Counted from the stretch's first letter, positions 16,673-27,341 are shown. The stretch is DNA of 64,000 bases from Paraliobacillus quinghaiensis (GCF_003426025.1 NZ_QJSH01000009.1:1-64000), one strand, 5' to 3'. The notes: generated by a model not told the origin, from the sequence alone. Made by a program: numbers and translations.

Positions 16673-18871
16673 ATGTGGGAAACAATTAAGAATAAAATGA
16701 AGCAGTGGTTAGATCCAGATGAAAATATGGAACTACCAGAATCTAAAATAAATAATAATGTTGATAAGCATGTAGAGACAAGGGTTTCTTATCAATACCC
16801 AAGTAAAAAGAAGTTTGATTTTCCTGTTATTCCAGATAAAATAGAGAACCATCCTAAAATTGTCACAAGACAGCTTGATAATACTGTAGATATTGATAAA
16901 CATTACAGAAAGCGTGAGCAGCAATCTCCTGTAAAAAATGATCAAAATAAAAGACCATTTGTCGCAACAGAGGTTCCTTCTCCTGTCTATGGTTTTAAAA
17001 AAAGGCCAAGTCAAGAAAATGAAATCGACACACCTGCATTTATGCGTAAAGACAGTATCCACAATCAAGCTAAACTTACTTTCGAGAAGTTTGAGGTCGA
17101 TCCTGTGGATGAAGATCATTCAATCGATCATTGGGAGGAAGCAAGCGATAACGAGGTGTCCTTAATAAATCAACCAGAATTAGTTAATGATCAAATAGAT
17201 TCAATTGAAAGTGAAGAATATAGTGATAATAATGTACCGATTCAAAGTGACTCAAACATTGAAGTTTCAAATGAGGAAATATTACATATAGATGACTCTC
17301 ATTCAGCTGAAGAAAAGACTTCCTTCATTCAACAACCTTCCAAAAAAACAGAAGAAAAAGAGGGAAGGGCTGTTCCGTTTAATGTTTTGATGCGTCCCCG
17401 TGATAAGAAGCACTATCATGAAAGAAACAAGCAAAATAAATCGAAAGTTACTAATCTTCCTCCTTTTTATCTTTTAGATGATCCAATTAAGCACTCAGAT
17501 GGTAATCAATTATGGATCGAGGAACAGGCACAGTTATTAGAAACTACATTACATCAATTTCACGTAAATGCAAAAGTGATTAACACGATGCAAGGACCTT
17601 CAGTGACTAGATTTGAGATTCAACCTGAAGCAGGTGTGAAAGTTAGTAAAATTAAAAATCTTAGTGATGATATAAAGTTAAATATGGCAGCAAAGGACAT
17701 TCGAATGGAGGCACCGATTCCGGGTAAAAATGCCATAGGTATCGAAATACCTAATATTGCTGCACAACCAGTAGGTTTACAGGAGATTTTTAAAGGAAAA
17801 GCTTTTCAATCAAGTAATTCTAATTTAAGTGTAGGATTAGGTTTGGATATTGCAGGTAGTTCGGTTGTAACTGATATTAAGAAAATGCCGCATGGTTTAA
17901 TAGCAGGAGCTACTGGATCAGGGAAAAGTGTTTGTATAAATTCCATTTTAATTAGTCTTTTATATAAAGCCAGTCACAAAGATGTACGCTTTCTTTTAAT
18001 TGACCCTAAAATGGTCGAATTAGCACCTTACAATGACATTCCACATTTAGTTTCACCAGTGATTACGGATGTGAAAGCTGCTACTCATGCATTGAAATGG
18101 GCAGTTATGGAGATGGAAGAACGTTATGAAAAGTTTGTTCAAGAAGGTACGCGCGATATTGATCGCTACAATCAGAAGATGATTAAACAAAACAGGATCG
18201 AAGAGAAAATGCCTTATATGGTAATTGTAATAGATGAGTTAGCTGATTTAATGATGGTATCTCCACAAGACGTTGAAGATGCAATTTGTCGAATCGCACA
18301 AAAAGCAAGAGCGTGTGGTATTCACTTATTATTAGCAACGCAACGTCCATCTGTGGACGTTATTACAGGTTTAATCAAAGCAAATATTCCAACACGAATA
18401 GCATTTAGTGTATCCTCTCAAGTAGATTCTCGTACAATTATTGACACAAGTGGAGCAGAACGTCTCCTTGGTAAAGGAGATATGTTGTTTGTTGAAAATG
18501 GTGCGCGCAATCCAGTTAGAATTCAGGGAGCTTTTGTTTCTGATGATGAGATTGAACGGATAACAAGTTATGCTAAAAAAATGGCTCCGACTAATTATTT
18601 ATTTGAACAAGAACAATTATTAAAGCAAGTAGACACAGAAGAGACGGAAGATGATTTATATTCTGATGTCCTTTCATTTGTTTTAGAACATAATGGAGCA
18701 AGCGCATCATTGCTACAGAGACGGTTTAAGATTGGTTATAATCGTGCTGCAAGACTAATTGATGCATTAGAACATAACGGTATTATCTCGACCCAAAAAG
18801 GGAGTAAACCACGTGATATTCTCGTATCAGCAAGCGATCTTGAACAAGAATTAAACCGAACAAATAATTAG
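16673..18871 (+). CDS. sftA: DNA translocase SftA (FtsK/SpoIIIE family, soluble)
   Basis: The 732-residue protein has no membrane segments, unlike SpoIIIE. A charged, poorly ordered N-terminal region of about 240 residues is followed by the FtsK alpha and beta domains with Walker A GATGSGKS and Walker B VIDELADLM. A C-terminal gamma winged-helix domain (LLQRRFKIGYNRAARLIDALE) should read polar DNA motifs. SftA moves DNA away from the closing septum before division. B. subtilis SftA is longer as I recall, so the N-terminal linker is short here. The start at MWETIKNK is chosen for GAAGG upstream; an earlier in-frame ATG has no site. Confidence 0.93.
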   Translation: MWETIKNKMKQWLDPDENMELPESKINNNVDKHVETRVSYQYPSKKKFDFPVIPDKIENHPKIVTRQLDNTVDIDKHYRKREQQSPVKNDQNKRPFVATEVPSPVYGFKKRPSQENEIDTPAFMRKDSIHNQAKLTFEKFEVDPVDEDHSIDHWEEASDNEVSLINQPELVNDQIDSIESEEYSDNNVPIQSDSNIEVSNEEILHIDDSHSAEEKTSFIQQPSKKTEEKEGRAVPFNVLMRPRDKKHYHERNKQNKSKVTNLPPFYLLDDPIKHSDGNQLWIEEQAQLLETTLHQFHVNAKVINTMQGPSVTRFEIQPEAGVKVSKIKNLSDDIKLNMAAKDIRMEAPIPGKNAIGIEIPNIAAQPVGLQEIFKGKAFQSSNSNLSVGLGLDIAGSSVVTDIKKMPHGLIAGATGSGKSVCINSILISLLYKASHKDVRFLLIDPKMVELAPYNDIPHLVSPVITDVKAATHALKWAVMEMEERYEKFVQEGTRDIDRYNQKMIKQNRIEEKMPYMVIVIDELADLMMVSPQDVEDAICRIAQKARACGIHLLLATQRPSVDVITGLIKANIPTRIAFSVSSQVDSRTIIDTSGAERLLGKGDMLFVENGARNPVRIQGAFVSDDEIERITSYAKKMAPTNYLFEQEQLLKQVDTEETEDDLYSDVLSFVLEHNGASASLLQRRFKIGYNRAARLIDALEHNGIISTQKGSKPRDILVSASDLEQELNRTNN

Positions 18872-18960
18872 AATGAGGAAAATAACTTGTGGAAGTATTC
18901 TTTATCTTATATGATAGACAATGATATACAAACTTTTTAAGAACGTAACGAGGGGTATGT

Positions 18961-20073
18961 ATGATGAAAAAAGAGATAACAAAGAAATTAAATGGTGAAA
19001 TAGAGAGATTAACGAATAAAACTTTCAAATTTGATCAACGTATTAAAGATGGCTGGTTTTCTGCTGTATATTTTTTAAAGACAAAAGAAATAGCTGAAAA
19101 ACTGCGTCCTAATAATCAAGTAACAATGCAATTTTTTCAGAAAAGTGATGCTGTATTATGTGGTTCTGATGAAGCAATTGCGTTGATACATACGTTTGCC
19201 GATAAACCCGAAGACTTAGAAATTCATTCTCTTAAAGATGGGGATAAGATTAGTCCTTTTGAAACAGTCCTAACTATTACAGGTCCTTATCAATCTTTTG
19301 GTTATTTAGAAGGTATACTTGATGGTATTTTGGCTCGACGAACGTCGGTCGCTACGAATGTATATAATGTGGTTAAAGCGGCTAGAACTTCTGGAAAACA
19401 AAAACCAGTTATTTTTATGGGTGATCGTGATGACCATTATACCCAACAAGCTGGTGATGGTTATGCGGCCTTTATTGGAGGATCAACAGCACAAGCAACG
19501 CATGCTATGAATGAATGGTGGGGAAGAACAGGAATGGGAACAATGCCACACGCAATGATTCAAATTTTTGAAGGTGATGTTGTGGCTGCATCCAAGGCTT
19601 ACCATGAACTCTATCCTAATGATGATTTAACGGTATTAGTTGATTATAACAATGATGTTATTACTGACTCGTTAAAAGTAGCGCACGAATTTGGTGACAC
19701 ATTAAAAGGTGTTCGATTAGATACTTCAAATAATATGGTTGATAAATATTTTTTGAGAAACCAACACCTTATGGGTACTTTTGATCCTAGAGGGGTGAAT
19801 TCACCATTAATTTTTGCCTTAAGGAAAGCATTAGATGAAGAAGGTTTTGAGCATGTGAAAATAGTTGCTAGTGGTGGTTTTAATGAGGAACGCATTCGCA
19901 AGTTTGAAAAGCAAAACGTACCGGTTGATATTTACGGTATTGGAAGAAGTTTATTAGATGTTCACATAGGGTTTACGGGAGATAATGTACTATTAAATGG
20001 GAAACCTGAATCAAAGGATGGTCGACAATATCATCCTAACCCAAGATTAGAAAAAGTTTCTTATATTGACTAA
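18961..20073 (+). CDS. nicotinate phosphoribosyltransferase-like protein
   Basis: The 370-residue protein has the type II phosphoribosyltransferase barrel of NAPRTase/quinolinate PRTases. Recognisable parts are the N-terminal substrate region DGWFSAVYFLKT, the SVATNVYNVVKAA stretch, the loop GDRDDHYTQQAGDGYAA, and the C-terminal phosphate-binding region IVASGGFNEERIRKF then VDIYGIG. It should convert nicotinate and PRPP to nicotinate mononucleotide in NAD salvage. It is of the shorter archaeal-like type, not the longer B. subtilis PncB type; true substrate specificity is inferred. It lies between sftA and murC. Confidence 0.85.
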   Translation: MMKKEITKKLNGEIERLTNKTFKFDQRIKDGWFSAVYFLKTKEIAEKLRPNNQVTMQFFQKSDAVLCGSDEAIALIHTFADKPEDLEIHSLKDGDKISPFETVLTITGPYQSFGYLEGILDGILARRTSVATNVYNVVKAARTSGKQKPVIFMGDRDDHYTQQAGDGYAAFIGGSTAQATHAMNEWWGRTGMGTMPHAMIQIFEGDVVAASKAYHELYPNDDLTVLVDYNNDVITDSLKVAHEFGDTLKGVRLDTSNNMVDKYFLRNQHLMGTFDPRGVNSPLIFALRKALDEEGFEHVKIVASGGFNEERIRKFEKQNVPVDIYGIGRSLLDVHIGFTGDNVLLNGKPESKDGRQYHPNPRLEKVSYID

Positions 20074-20166
20074 TACTTTTTTTGTTTTTTATGTTAAAAT
20101 ATTAAGTCGGAAAATTAACACCGAATAGATAAAAAGATCAATGCTTTTTTTTGGAGGTTCTTATTT

Positions 20167-21459
20167 ATGACAAATTACCATTTTATTGGTATTAAGGGGA
20201 CTGGAATGAGTGCACTAGCACAAATTCTACATGACTCTGGGGAAAAAGTGCAAGGTTCTGATGTCGATAAAGAGTTTTTTACACAAACAGCTTTAGAAAA
20301 GAAGCAAATTCCGATTTATTCTTTTTCAAAAGACAATATTAATGAAGATTTAATTGTTATTGCAGGTAATGCGTTCTCTGACAATCATGAGGAAATCCAA
20401 GAAGCATTTCAATTAGGGGTATCTTTTTATCGCTATCATGAATTTTTAGCTGAATGGTTAAAACAATATACAAGTATTTCTGTGACAGGTGCACATGGAA
20501 AAACATCGACGACTGGACTATTAGCACATGTATTAAAACAAACATATCCCATTTCCTATTTAATTGGAGATGGAACTGGATTAGGACATGTCGATAGCAG
20601 TTATTTTGTCTTTGAAGCATGTGAATACCGTAGGCATTTTTTAGCGTATGAACCAGATTATGCAATAATGACTAATATTGATTTTGACCATCCTGATTAC
20701 TTTACGAGTGTAGATGATGTTTTTGATGCATTTCAAGAAATGGCCGAAAAGGTAAAAAAAGGTATTATTGCTTGTGGAGATGACGAGTATTTACAGCAGA
20801 TCCAAGCTAAAGTACCAGTTCTTTACTATGGGTTTTCTGAGAGTAATGATTTTCAAGCCAAAAATGTGAAAGACATACCTGAGGGGACTAGCTTTGATGT
20901 GTTCTTAAGGAATAATTATTATGATACTTTTGTAATACCAATGTATGGTAATCATAATATCTTGAATGCATTAGCTGTCATAGCCATTTGCCATTATGAA
21001 GGAATGCAAGCTTCTGATATTAAGAAAATGGATACTTTTCCTGGTGTTAAGCGAAGATTTACTGAGAAAAAAATACACAATCAAATTTTGATTGATGACT
21101 ATGCACATCATCCAAAAGAAATTGAAGCAACCCTAGATTCAATACGAAAAAAATATCCAAATAGACCCATAACTGCTGTGTTTCAACCACACACCTTCAC
21201 GAGAACAAAAATGTTTTTACAGGAATTTGCTGATAGTCTCCAAGCGGCAGACCATGTTTATTTATGTGATATCTTTGGCTCTGCTCGAGAAGGTACAGGA
21301 CAGTTGTCAATTGAAGACTTACAGGTTTTAATTGATAATGGGCAGTTATTGGATATTGAGGATATTGAAGTTCTAAAAGAATATCAAGATGCTGTTATTG
21401 TTTTTATGGGCGCAGGAGATATACAGAAGTTTCAAGAAGCGTATGAAACAAAGCTTTAA
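20167..21459 (+). CDS. murC: UDP-N-acetylmuramate-L-alanine ligase
   Basis: The 430-residue Mur ligase adds L-Ala to UDP-MurNAc in the cytosol. Present are the N-terminal UDP-binding loop [15 protein letters not shown], the ATP-binding P-loop [10 protein letters not shown], the central Mur motif ([11 protein letters not shown]) and the C-terminal [14 protein letters not shown] block. Length is typical. A strong RBS (TTGGAGG) precedes the ATG. It is single, away from the dcw cluster, as in B. subtilis. Confidence 0.96.
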   Translation: MTNYHFIGIKGTGMSALAQILHDSGEKVQGSDVDKEFFTQTALEKKQIPIYSFSKDNINEDLIVIAGNAFSDNHEEIQEAFQLGVSFYRYHEFLAEWLKQYTSISVTGAHGKTSTTGLLAHVLKQTYPISYLIGDGTGLGHVDSSYFVFEACEYRRHFLAYEPDYAIMTNIDFDHPDYFTSVDDVFDAFQEMAEKVKKGIIACGDDEYLQQIQAKVPVLYYGFSESNDFQAKNVKDIPEGTSFDVFLRNNYYDTFVIPMYGNHNILNALAVIAICHYEGMQASDIKKMDTFPGVKRRFTEKKIHNQILIDDYAHHPKEIEATLDSIRKKYPNRPITAVFQPHTFTRTKMFLQEFADSLQAADHVYLCDIFGSAREGTGQLSIEDLQVLIDNGQLLDIEDIEVLKEYQDAVIVFMGAGDIQKFQEAYETKL

Positions 21460-21499
21460 TTTTAAAAAGGAATTTAGATGTTGATTGCCGAATTAGGTT

Positions 21500-21530
21500 G
21501 AGAAGGTGGAGATGATACCTTCTCTCTTTT
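21500..21530 (+). terminator. terminator of murC
   Basis: GAGAAGGT pairs with ACCTTCTC and is followed by TCTTTTT. Confidence 0.75.
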
Positions 21531-21582
21531 TATATAAAAAGAGAGAATAATTTGGTGCGTAATTGTTAAATTTATATTATAG

Positions 21583-21607
21583 GTTTATTTCAATATATTT
21601 AGGGTAA
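21583..21607 (+). promoter_or_regulatory. sigma-B type promoter of ytxGH
   Basis: GTTTAT (21583-21588), a 13-base spacer, and GGGTAA (21602-21607) are each one base off the sigma-B consensus GTTTAA/GGGTAT. B. subtilis ytxG/ytxH belong to the general stress regulon, which supports the call. Confidence 0.7.
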
Positions 21608-21668
21608 ATATCATTATATAAATAAATAATTGCATAAGATATACATACAAAGGAGTGGTATTAGAAGA

Positions 21669-22070
21669 ATGATTATTTTACTTTATATTGCCGCATTAAT
21701 ATTTGCTGTAGCATTCGCTGTATTAGTTGTTTATTTAGCAAAAGTTCTAAAAGCTACGCAACGTACAATGTCAAATGTAGCTGACACATTAGAAGGTTTA
21801 GAAAAGCAAATGGAGGGTATTACATTAGAGACCACAGAGCTTTTGAATAAAACAAACCAGCTTGCAGATGATGTAAATGATAAATCTAAACGCTTAAATA
21901 TTCTTGTTGATGGAATAAAAGGTATTGGTGAAACAGTTCAAGGATTCAATAATTCCATTAGAAGTGTATCAACTAGTATTTCAAACGTAGTAGAAGAGAA
22001 CAAGGAAGAGACTGCACAGGCTGTTAAGTGGGGTACCATTGTAATGGAAATCTTCAAAAAGCGAAAATAG
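21669..22070 (+). CDS. ytxG: DUF948 general stress protein (YtxG)
   Basis: The 133-residue protein has one N-terminal membrane helix (MIILLYIAALIFAVAFAVLV) followed by a long amphipathic coiled-coil region (residues about 35-120). DUF948/YtxG proteins are general stress proteins of unknown biochemical role. The start at MIIL is chosen because AAGGAGTGG precedes it; the longer frame has no site. It is the first gene of the sigma-B type unit with ytxH, 45 bases apart. Confidence 0.88.
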   Translation: MIILLYIAALIFAVAFAVLVVYLAKVLKATQRTMSNVADTLEGLEKQMEGITLETTELLNKTNQLADDVNDKSKRLNILVDGIKGIGETVQGFNNSIRSVSTSISNVVEENKEETAQAVKWGTIVMEIFKKRK

Positions 22071-22115
22071 GAATAATGTATGTCCATATAGAATTTTTAT
22101 TAGGGAGGAATAAGA

Positions 22116-22556
22116 ATGAGTAATCAAGAAGAAAAACAGGTACAAAATGAGAACATCAACAGTAAAGACTTTTTAATTGGTTCATTAATAGGTGGGATTG
22201 TAGGTGCTTCTGTTGCACTTTTATTCGCACCTAAATCTGGAAAAGAGCTAAGAGAAGATCTAAATGATGGAGCTAGCTCCATAAAAGAACGGGCAAATGA
22301 GTGGGCTGACGTGGCATATGAAAAAGGTGCTGAGTGGAAAGATTATGCAAAAGAAACTTCTTCACAAGTAAAAAGCAATGTTTCTGAAAAATCACAAGAG
22401 TTAGGTGATAAATTCAAAGAAACGACTAAATCTATTCAAGAAAAAATCAATGTCGCACAAGAAGATGCTGAAACTGTTAAGGAGACTGCTGAGGAAGCAG
22501 CCGAAGAAGTAGCAGAAGCAATTGATGAAGCAGCAGAAGACCTAAAAAAACAATAA
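22116..22556 (+). CDS. ytxH: general stress protein YtxH
   Basis: The 146-residue protein opens with a glycine-rich hydrophobic segment ([20 protein letters not shown]) followed by [10 protein letters not shown], the YtxH hallmark. After this comes an apolipoprotein-like charged helical repeat region ending in an Ala/Glu-rich tail. It is stress-induced in B. subtilis through sigma-B; the molecular role is unknown, possibly membrane association during desiccation or ethanol stress. A strong terminator follows. Confidence 0.9.
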   Translation: MSNQEEKQVQNENINSKDFLIGSLIGGIVGASVALLFAPKSGKELREDLNDGASSIKERANEWADVAYEKGAEWKDYAKETSSQVKSNVSEKSQELGDKFKETTKSIQEKINVAQEDAETVKETAEEAAEEVAEAIDEAAEDLKKQ

Positions 22557-22563
22557 CTTTAAG

Positions 22564-22599
22564 AGAGGATGTGACTCGTTTTAGAGTTACATCCTCTTT
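22564..22599 (+). terminator. terminator of ytxGH
   Basis: AGAGGATGTGACTC pairs with GAGTTACATCCTCT (one G-U) around a GTTTTA loop. It lies between convergent genes and may act both ways. Confidence 0.8.
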
Positions 22600-22612
22600 A
22601 TATATTTTCAAT

Positions 22613-24742
22613 TTAATTGATGATTATCTCATCATTTTCTTCTAATAGATCAAAAAAAGTAGTAGGTTGTCCATTTTTTTTGATGTCAATTCCACCTTTA
22701 ATCTGTGATAAATCAACAGAAATAAATCGAAATATATCTTGAAAAATAAATTCATTTTCTTCAATAGATTCTATTTCTATTTTGTCATCATGTTGTAGAC
22801 GATCATCTAGATTACGCTCATTATTATTTTGCAGAATACGAATTGACTGCTTGGTTAGTGTTACAGGTTTACCATTGTAAATTACTGTTATCATCTGTTG
22901 ATATTTAATACCAGCTTCTTCAAGTAACATTTTAATTGTAGGTTGTTGTCCTTCTTGTACTCTAATTTTATCACCAGGTTGTAGAAGGGCTTTTTTAGTT
23001 ACCTCTTTACCATTAACAAATAATTTTGTTGATAATTGCGGGAAACTTTTTTCTTTTCCATTAATATATATTTTGAAAACATATAACTCATTTAAAATAT
23101 CTTGTTTATTATGCTTTACTAGAAATTCTTGTATTGTTTTGGTTTCTATTACGTTAATCGTATCATGATCTTTAATTAGATAATTTCCATCTTCGGCCCG
23201 TTTGTTAACTTCTATTGCTGGAGCTAGCTGTTTCTTTTCATCATTATAATAGACTGTAAAGGTTGGTAGTTCACCAACAAGTTCTTTAATTGTTACGTGC
23301 GGCTCGTTTCCATCTTTCCCTTTTTCAACGTACAAGCTGTCCCCATGTTTTATGGGTTCTTCAATCGTAATGTGTTCTTGATTTAACCAGACTTTAGGAG
23401 GCTGACCATATGTACCTGGAAGAGTAATACTCTGACCGTTATATGTAATCATATAAGCCATTCCTGGCCGGCCGTAAAGTTTATCGATATGAATACCGGC
23501 AGCTAACAAACAATCTCCTACAGTCAATTGTTTCATATCAAATAGTCGTACAGCTCGGTCATTTACTGTTACACTTATATAATGAACAGGGTTTTGTTTT
23601 GCAGCAATTGCAATACCAATTGGTGTAATGAAAGTTGGACCAGCAGGTATATCTGCTTCAAATTGTAACGATGGAATCGCATCTGTTCCTCGAATAGCTA
23701 CTCGGTTATTTGGTAGTTGCAATTTTTCAGCAAGCTGGTTTGTTAAGTGGGGTGTTAAACTTCCGCCACCAACTAACATTACTGCCTTAGGCGCTCTGGC
23801 GTTAAGCACCATTATTTCTCTAGCAATTGCATCAGCTAACTGGTTGATAGCTGGACTTATTGCATCAGCAAGCTCATCATAAGTAATTGTTTGTTCAAAT
23901 CCAAGAATATCTGTAATCGTTGCTTGATTAGAAACTGTAATTTCTTTTTTTACACGTTCAGCTTCATTAAAGTCTAATAAATAATGATCACTAATTGCTT
24001 CAGTAATCTCATCCCCTGCTCGTGGAACCATTCCATACGCAGTAATAGTTCCAGTGTCTGTTAATGCGATATCGCTCGTACCTGCTCCTATATCAACTAA
24101 TGCAACGTTGATTCTACGCATAGAAGCAGGAATTAAAACATTGATTGCAGCGATTGGCTCTAATGTTAAGGCTTCCATTTCTAAATCAGCACGTTGTAAA
24201 GCGGATAGTAGCGACTCAACAACTACTTTAGGTAAAAATGTTGCAATAATTTCTACTTCTGCATATTTACCTTGTTGATCAATTAGAGAACCGATGCTGT
24301 CATCATCTAATTTATATTGTATAACGGAATAACCAACACAGTAATAGTGTGAACTTGTGTGATCCGTTTCTTCTAAAGCCAGGTCATGCTGCGCCTGCTG
24401 AACAGCACTTAGTTCTAAGAACAAAATATCCTCTTTTTCTATTAATGGATGCTGCTCAATGTTTTTGGTAATAGTAGTGCGCCTAGTTTTTAATGCTCTA
24501 CCAGCTGCAGCAACACAAGCTTTGGTAAGTTTAATGTCATGTTTTGCTTCTAATTTCTCTTTCACTTTTTGAATTACTTTTGCCACAGAAACGATGTCAT
24601 GTATTTGTCCATCTAGCATAGATCGCTCAACATGCTCTAACATTACATAGTCAATTAATTTGTAATGCTGTTCTGTTTGTTCTAAAAGTAAACCGACAAC
24701 CGAACGTGTGCCAATATCTAATGCAAAGATACGCTCATTCAT
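22613..24742 (-). CDS. large FtsA/PilM-like actin-fold ATPase with extended C-terminus
   Basis: The 709-residue protein begins with an FtsA-like actin fold: IFALDIGTRSVVGLLLE (phosphate-1), VALVDIGAGTSDIAL (phosphate-2) and VMLVGGGSLTPHL (adenosine). Together with the SHS2-like insert these fill residues 1-370. The remaining 330 residues are unlike normal FtsA. They contain several short beta-rich stretches of the type 'VTVNDRAVRLFDMKQLTVGD', 'MITYNGQSITLPGTYG', 'VIYNGKPVTLTKQ', suggesting repeated small ubiquitin-like or SLBB-like modules. No membrane-targeting amphipathic helix is obvious. The usual ftsA sits in the dcw cluster, so this is a paralogue. Partner unknown. The RBS GAAAGGAC supports the ATG. 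Confidence 0.8.
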   Translation of the reverse strand: MNERIFALDIGTRSVVGLLLEQTEQHYKLIDYVMLEHVERSMLDGQIHDIVSVAKVIQKVKEKLEAKHDIKLTKACVAAAGRALKTRRTTITKNIEQHPLIEKEDILFLELSAVQQAQHDLALEETDHTSSHYYCVGYSVIQYKLDDDSIGSLIDQQGKYAEVEIIATFLPKVVVESLLSALQRADLEMEALTLEPIAAINVLIPASMRRINVALVDIGAGTSDIALTDTGTITAYGMVPRAGDEITEAISDHYLLDFNEAERVKKEITVSNQATITDILGFEQTITYDELADAISPAINQLADAIAREIMVLNARAPKAVMLVGGGSLTPHLTNQLAEKLQLPNNRVAIRGTDAIPSLQFEADIPAGPTFITPIGIAIAAKQNPVHYISVTVNDRAVRLFDMKQLTVGDCLLAAGIHIDKLYGRPGMAYMITYNGQSITLPGTYGQPPKVWLNQEHITIEEPIKHGDSLYVEKGKDGNEPHVTIKELVGELPTFTVYYNDEKKQLAPAIEVNKRAEDGNYLIKDHDTINVIETKTIQEFLVKHNKQDILNELYVFKIYINGKEKSFPQLSTKLFVNGKEVTKKALLQPGDKIRVQEGQQPTIKMLLEEAGIKYQQMITVIYNGKPVTLTKQSIRILQNNNERNLDDRLQHDDKIEIESIEENEFIFQDIFRFISVDLSQIKGGIDIKKNGQPTTFFDLLEENDEIIIN

Positions 24743-24959
24743 AAACCTAGTCCTTTCATAACAAAATTAAAATGAAATAATTTTGTTCTCTATTTCATAT
24801 TTTATCACTTATTAAGCTTAAAATTGTAGAAAAAATAAAGAATATACTAAATATTTAAACAAAATGGTGACAAGAGAGAAAATATTAGCTATAATTATCC
24901 CTAATTATTAATTATATCTTAATATATTATAACGTGAAATTAAAATAGGAGGTAGTCCA

Positions 24960-26021
24960 ATGAGTAATAAACAATTAGATCAATTAAGACAAGAACTTGA
25001 TCAAGTCAATTTAGAAATCTTAGATTTGATCAATAAGCGCGCCGAACTTGTACAAAAATCAGCACAAGCCAAAGAGAAGCAAGGTGCTAATCGTAGCTAT
25101 GATCCAGTTAGAGAACGTGACATGCTCAATTTAATCAAAGAAAATAATAAAGGACCATTTGAGAATGCTACGATTATCCATCTTTTTAAAGAAATTTTTA
25201 AAGCTGGACTTGAATTACAAGAAGATAATCATAGTAAAGCATTATTAGTTTCTAGGAAGAAAAAACCAGAAGATACAATTATAGAAATAAATGGTGAAAA
25301 ATTTGGAGACGGTAATCAACACTTTATATTTGGACCATGTGCGGTGGAAAGTTATGAACAAGTTGCACAAGTTGCAGAACAGGTGAAAAAGAAAGGTCTT
25401 AAATTATTACGAGGTGGTGCATTTAAACCTAGAACATCTCCTTATGATTTCCAGGGGTTGGGTTTTGAAGGATTAGAGATTTTAAAACGTGTAGCAGATG
25501 AATATGATTTAGCTGTAGTTAGTGAAATAGTCAACCCAGCAGATCTTGAGAAAGCTTTAGATTACATTGATGTCATCCAAATCGGGGCACGTAATATGCA
25601 GAACTTTGAATTATTAAAAGCAGCAGGTGAAGTTAATAAACCTGTCTTATTAAAACGAGGTATGTCTGCTACAGTTGCCGATTTCATTAATGCTGCAGAA
25701 TATATTAATTCAAGAGGTAACGGGAATATTATCTTGTGTGAACGTGGAATTCGAACATATGAAACATCAACCCGTAACACGTTAGATATTACAGCAGTAC
25801 CAATATTAAAACAGGAAACACACTTACCGGTTATGGTGGATGTGACACATTCAACTGGTAGAAGAGATTTATTAATCCCCGCCGCTAAAGCTGCTTTGGC
25901 AATTGGCGCAGATGGTGTTATGGCGGAAGTTCATCCTGATCCAGCAGTAGCCCTTTCAGATTCAGCACAACAAATGGATTTTGAAATGTTTGATCGTTTT
26001 ATGAAAGAAGTAAAATCTTAA
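24960..26021 (+). CDS. aroA: bifunctional chorismate mutase / DAHP synthase
   Basis: The 353-residue enzyme has an N-terminal AroQ chorismate mutase domain (residues 1-85, [23 protein letters not shown]). It is fused to a class I-beta DAHP synthase ([53 protein letters not shown]). It condenses PEP and erythrose-4-phosphate at the entry of the shikimate pathway; the mutase domain gives feedback control by chorismate and prephenate. The RBS AGGAGG is strong. It lies directly upstream of ccpA, as in Bacillus. Confidence 0.96.
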   Translation: MSNKQLDQLRQELDQVNLEILDLINKRAELVQKSAQAKEKQGANRSYDPVRERDMLNLIKENNKGPFENATIIHLFKEIFKAGLELQEDNHSKALLVSRKKKPEDTIIEINGEKFGDGNQHFIFGPCAVESYEQVAQVAEQVKKKGLKLLRGGAFKPRTSPYDFQGLGFEGLEILKRVADEYDLAVVSEIVNPADLEKALDYIDVIQIGARNMQNFELLKAAGEVNKPVLLKRGMSATVADFINAAEYINSRGNGNIILCERGIRTYETSTRNTLDITAVPILKQETHLPVMVDVTHSTGRRDLLIPAAKAALAIGADGVMAEVHPDPAVALSDSAQQMDFEMFDRFMKEVKS

Positions 26022-26037
26022 ATAATTAATTTATTAG

Positions 26038-26066
26038 CCCTCTTGTTAGAATCTATAACAAGAGGG
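26038..26066 (+). terminator. terminator of aroA
   Basis: CCCTCTTGTTA pairs perfectly with TAACAAGAGGG; the T-tract is weak (TAAAC). Confidence 0.6.
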
Positions 26067-26117
26067 TAAACTATATGTAAGTGATTGTTGTTTTTTATAA
26101 CAAAATGTAACAAAATT

Positions 26118-26126
26118 TGATATAAT
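26118..26126 (+). promoter_or_regulatory. extended -10 promoter of ccpA
   Basis: TGATATAAT is an exact TGnTATAAT extended -10. No good -35 lies 17 bases upstream, which is typical of this class. Confidence 0.6.
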
Positions 26127-26255
26127 AAAACAAAGGCATTTGTTAAAGCATATTTACATAGAGAGAATTATTGCTCATTAGTAGTGTATAAGTATCGTAT
26201 GATGAAATCAAAAATTGCAGAATGCCAGTTTATAGTAATATACGGAGGTTATGAG

Positions 26256-27257
26256 ATGAATATAACAATATATGATGTAGCAAGAGAAGCAAATGTTTCC
26301 ATGGCAACAGTATCACGTGTAGTAAATGGAAACCCGAATGTGAAACCAGCAACAAGAAAAAAAGTTCAAAATACAATTAAAGAGTTAGGTTATCGTCCAA
26401 ATGCTGTTGCGCGAGGATTAGCAAGTAAGAAAACAACAACTGTTGGAGTTATCATCCCAGATATTTCAAGCATTTTCTTTTCTGAATTAGCACGAGGAAT
26501 TGATGATATTGCAAATATGTATAAGTATAATATTATCTTGAGTAATTCGGATCAAAATGTTGATAAAGAAATTCAGTTAATTAACACAATGCTTGAAAAG
26601 CAAGTAGATGGTATTGTCTTTATGGGTGGAAAAATTACAGAAGAACATGTTGAGCAGTTTAAAACAGCACCTGTACCTGTAGCATTGGCAGCTACGGTTG
26701 ATCCCACAGAAACAGTTCCATCAGTTAACATTGATTATGAAAAAGCGGCATATGAAGCAACGAAGTTTTTAATGGAAAATGGACACGATCACCCTGCGTT
26801 TGTATCAGCAGTTGAAGAAACGCCAATTAATGAATTAAAGTATAAAGGCTACGAAAGAGCAATAGTCGATACAAAAGAACAAGTAGATTCATCCCTTGTT
26901 ATAAAAGGCGACTACACCTATGATTCTGGGATAGAAGCAGCAGAACAATTCATTGAGATGGATAATAAGCCGACTGCTATATTTGTTGCGTCTGATGAAA
27001 TGGCATTAGGTGTTATTCATGGAATACAAGATAAAGGCTTGCGAGTTCCAGAAGATATTGAAGTATTTGGATTCGATAATACGCGCCTTGCGACAATGGT
27101 TCGCCCAACTTTATCTACCATTGTACAACCAATGTACGATATTGGAGCTGTTGCCATGCGGTTATTAACCAAATATATGAATAAAGAAGAAGTAGAAGAA
27201 TTGAATGTGATTTTACCACATCAAATTATAGAAAGAAACTCAACAAAATCTAAATAA
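26256..27257 (+). CDS. ccpA: catabolite control protein A
   Basis: The 333-residue LacI-family regulator has an N-terminal helix-turn-helix and hinge ([20 protein letters not shown], then [15 protein letters not shown]). Its periplasmic-binding-like core is [20 protein letters not shown]. CcpA with HPr(Ser-P) binds cre sites and controls carbon catabolite repression and acetate overflow, so ackA in this window is a likely target, although I see no clear cre there. The start is set at MNITIYD, which has ACGGAGG upstream; the 24 extra codons of the longest frame are rejected. It lies 84 bases before motP, as in Bacillus. Confidence 0.97.
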   Translation: MNITIYDVAREANVSMATVSRVVNGNPNVKPATRKKVQNTIKELGYRPNAVARGLASKKTTTVGVIIPDISSIFFSELARGIDDIANMYKYNIILSNSDQNVDKEIQLINTMLEKQVDGIVFMGGKITEEHVEQFKTAPVPVALAATVDPTETVPSVNIDYEKAAYEATKFLMENGHDHPAFVSAVEETPINELKYKGYERAIVDTKEQVDSSLVIKGDYTYDSGIEAAEQFIEMDNKPTAIFVASDEMALGVIHGIQDKGLRVPEDIEVFGFDNTRLATMVRPTLSTIVQPMYDIGAVAMRLLTKYMNKEEVEELNVILPHQIIERNSTKSK

Positions 27258-27341
27258 TGCCGATATATAAAATATCAAAATGCAAATCCTTGGCATGATA
27301 CTAATTCATCCAAGTTTGTACGTTAGTTAGGGAGAGTGCAT

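Noticed and set aside
16673-18871. SpoIIIE rather than SftA
   Set aside because: There are no N-terminal membrane helices, so the soluble SftA fits better.
24743-24959. Riboswitch or leader before aroA
   Set aside because: The 217 bases are very AT-rich with no recognisable conserved motif or strong terminator.
26184-26255. 24-codon N-terminal extension of CcpA
   Set aside because: No ribosome binding site precedes it, and LacI-family proteins begin at the TIYDVA helix.
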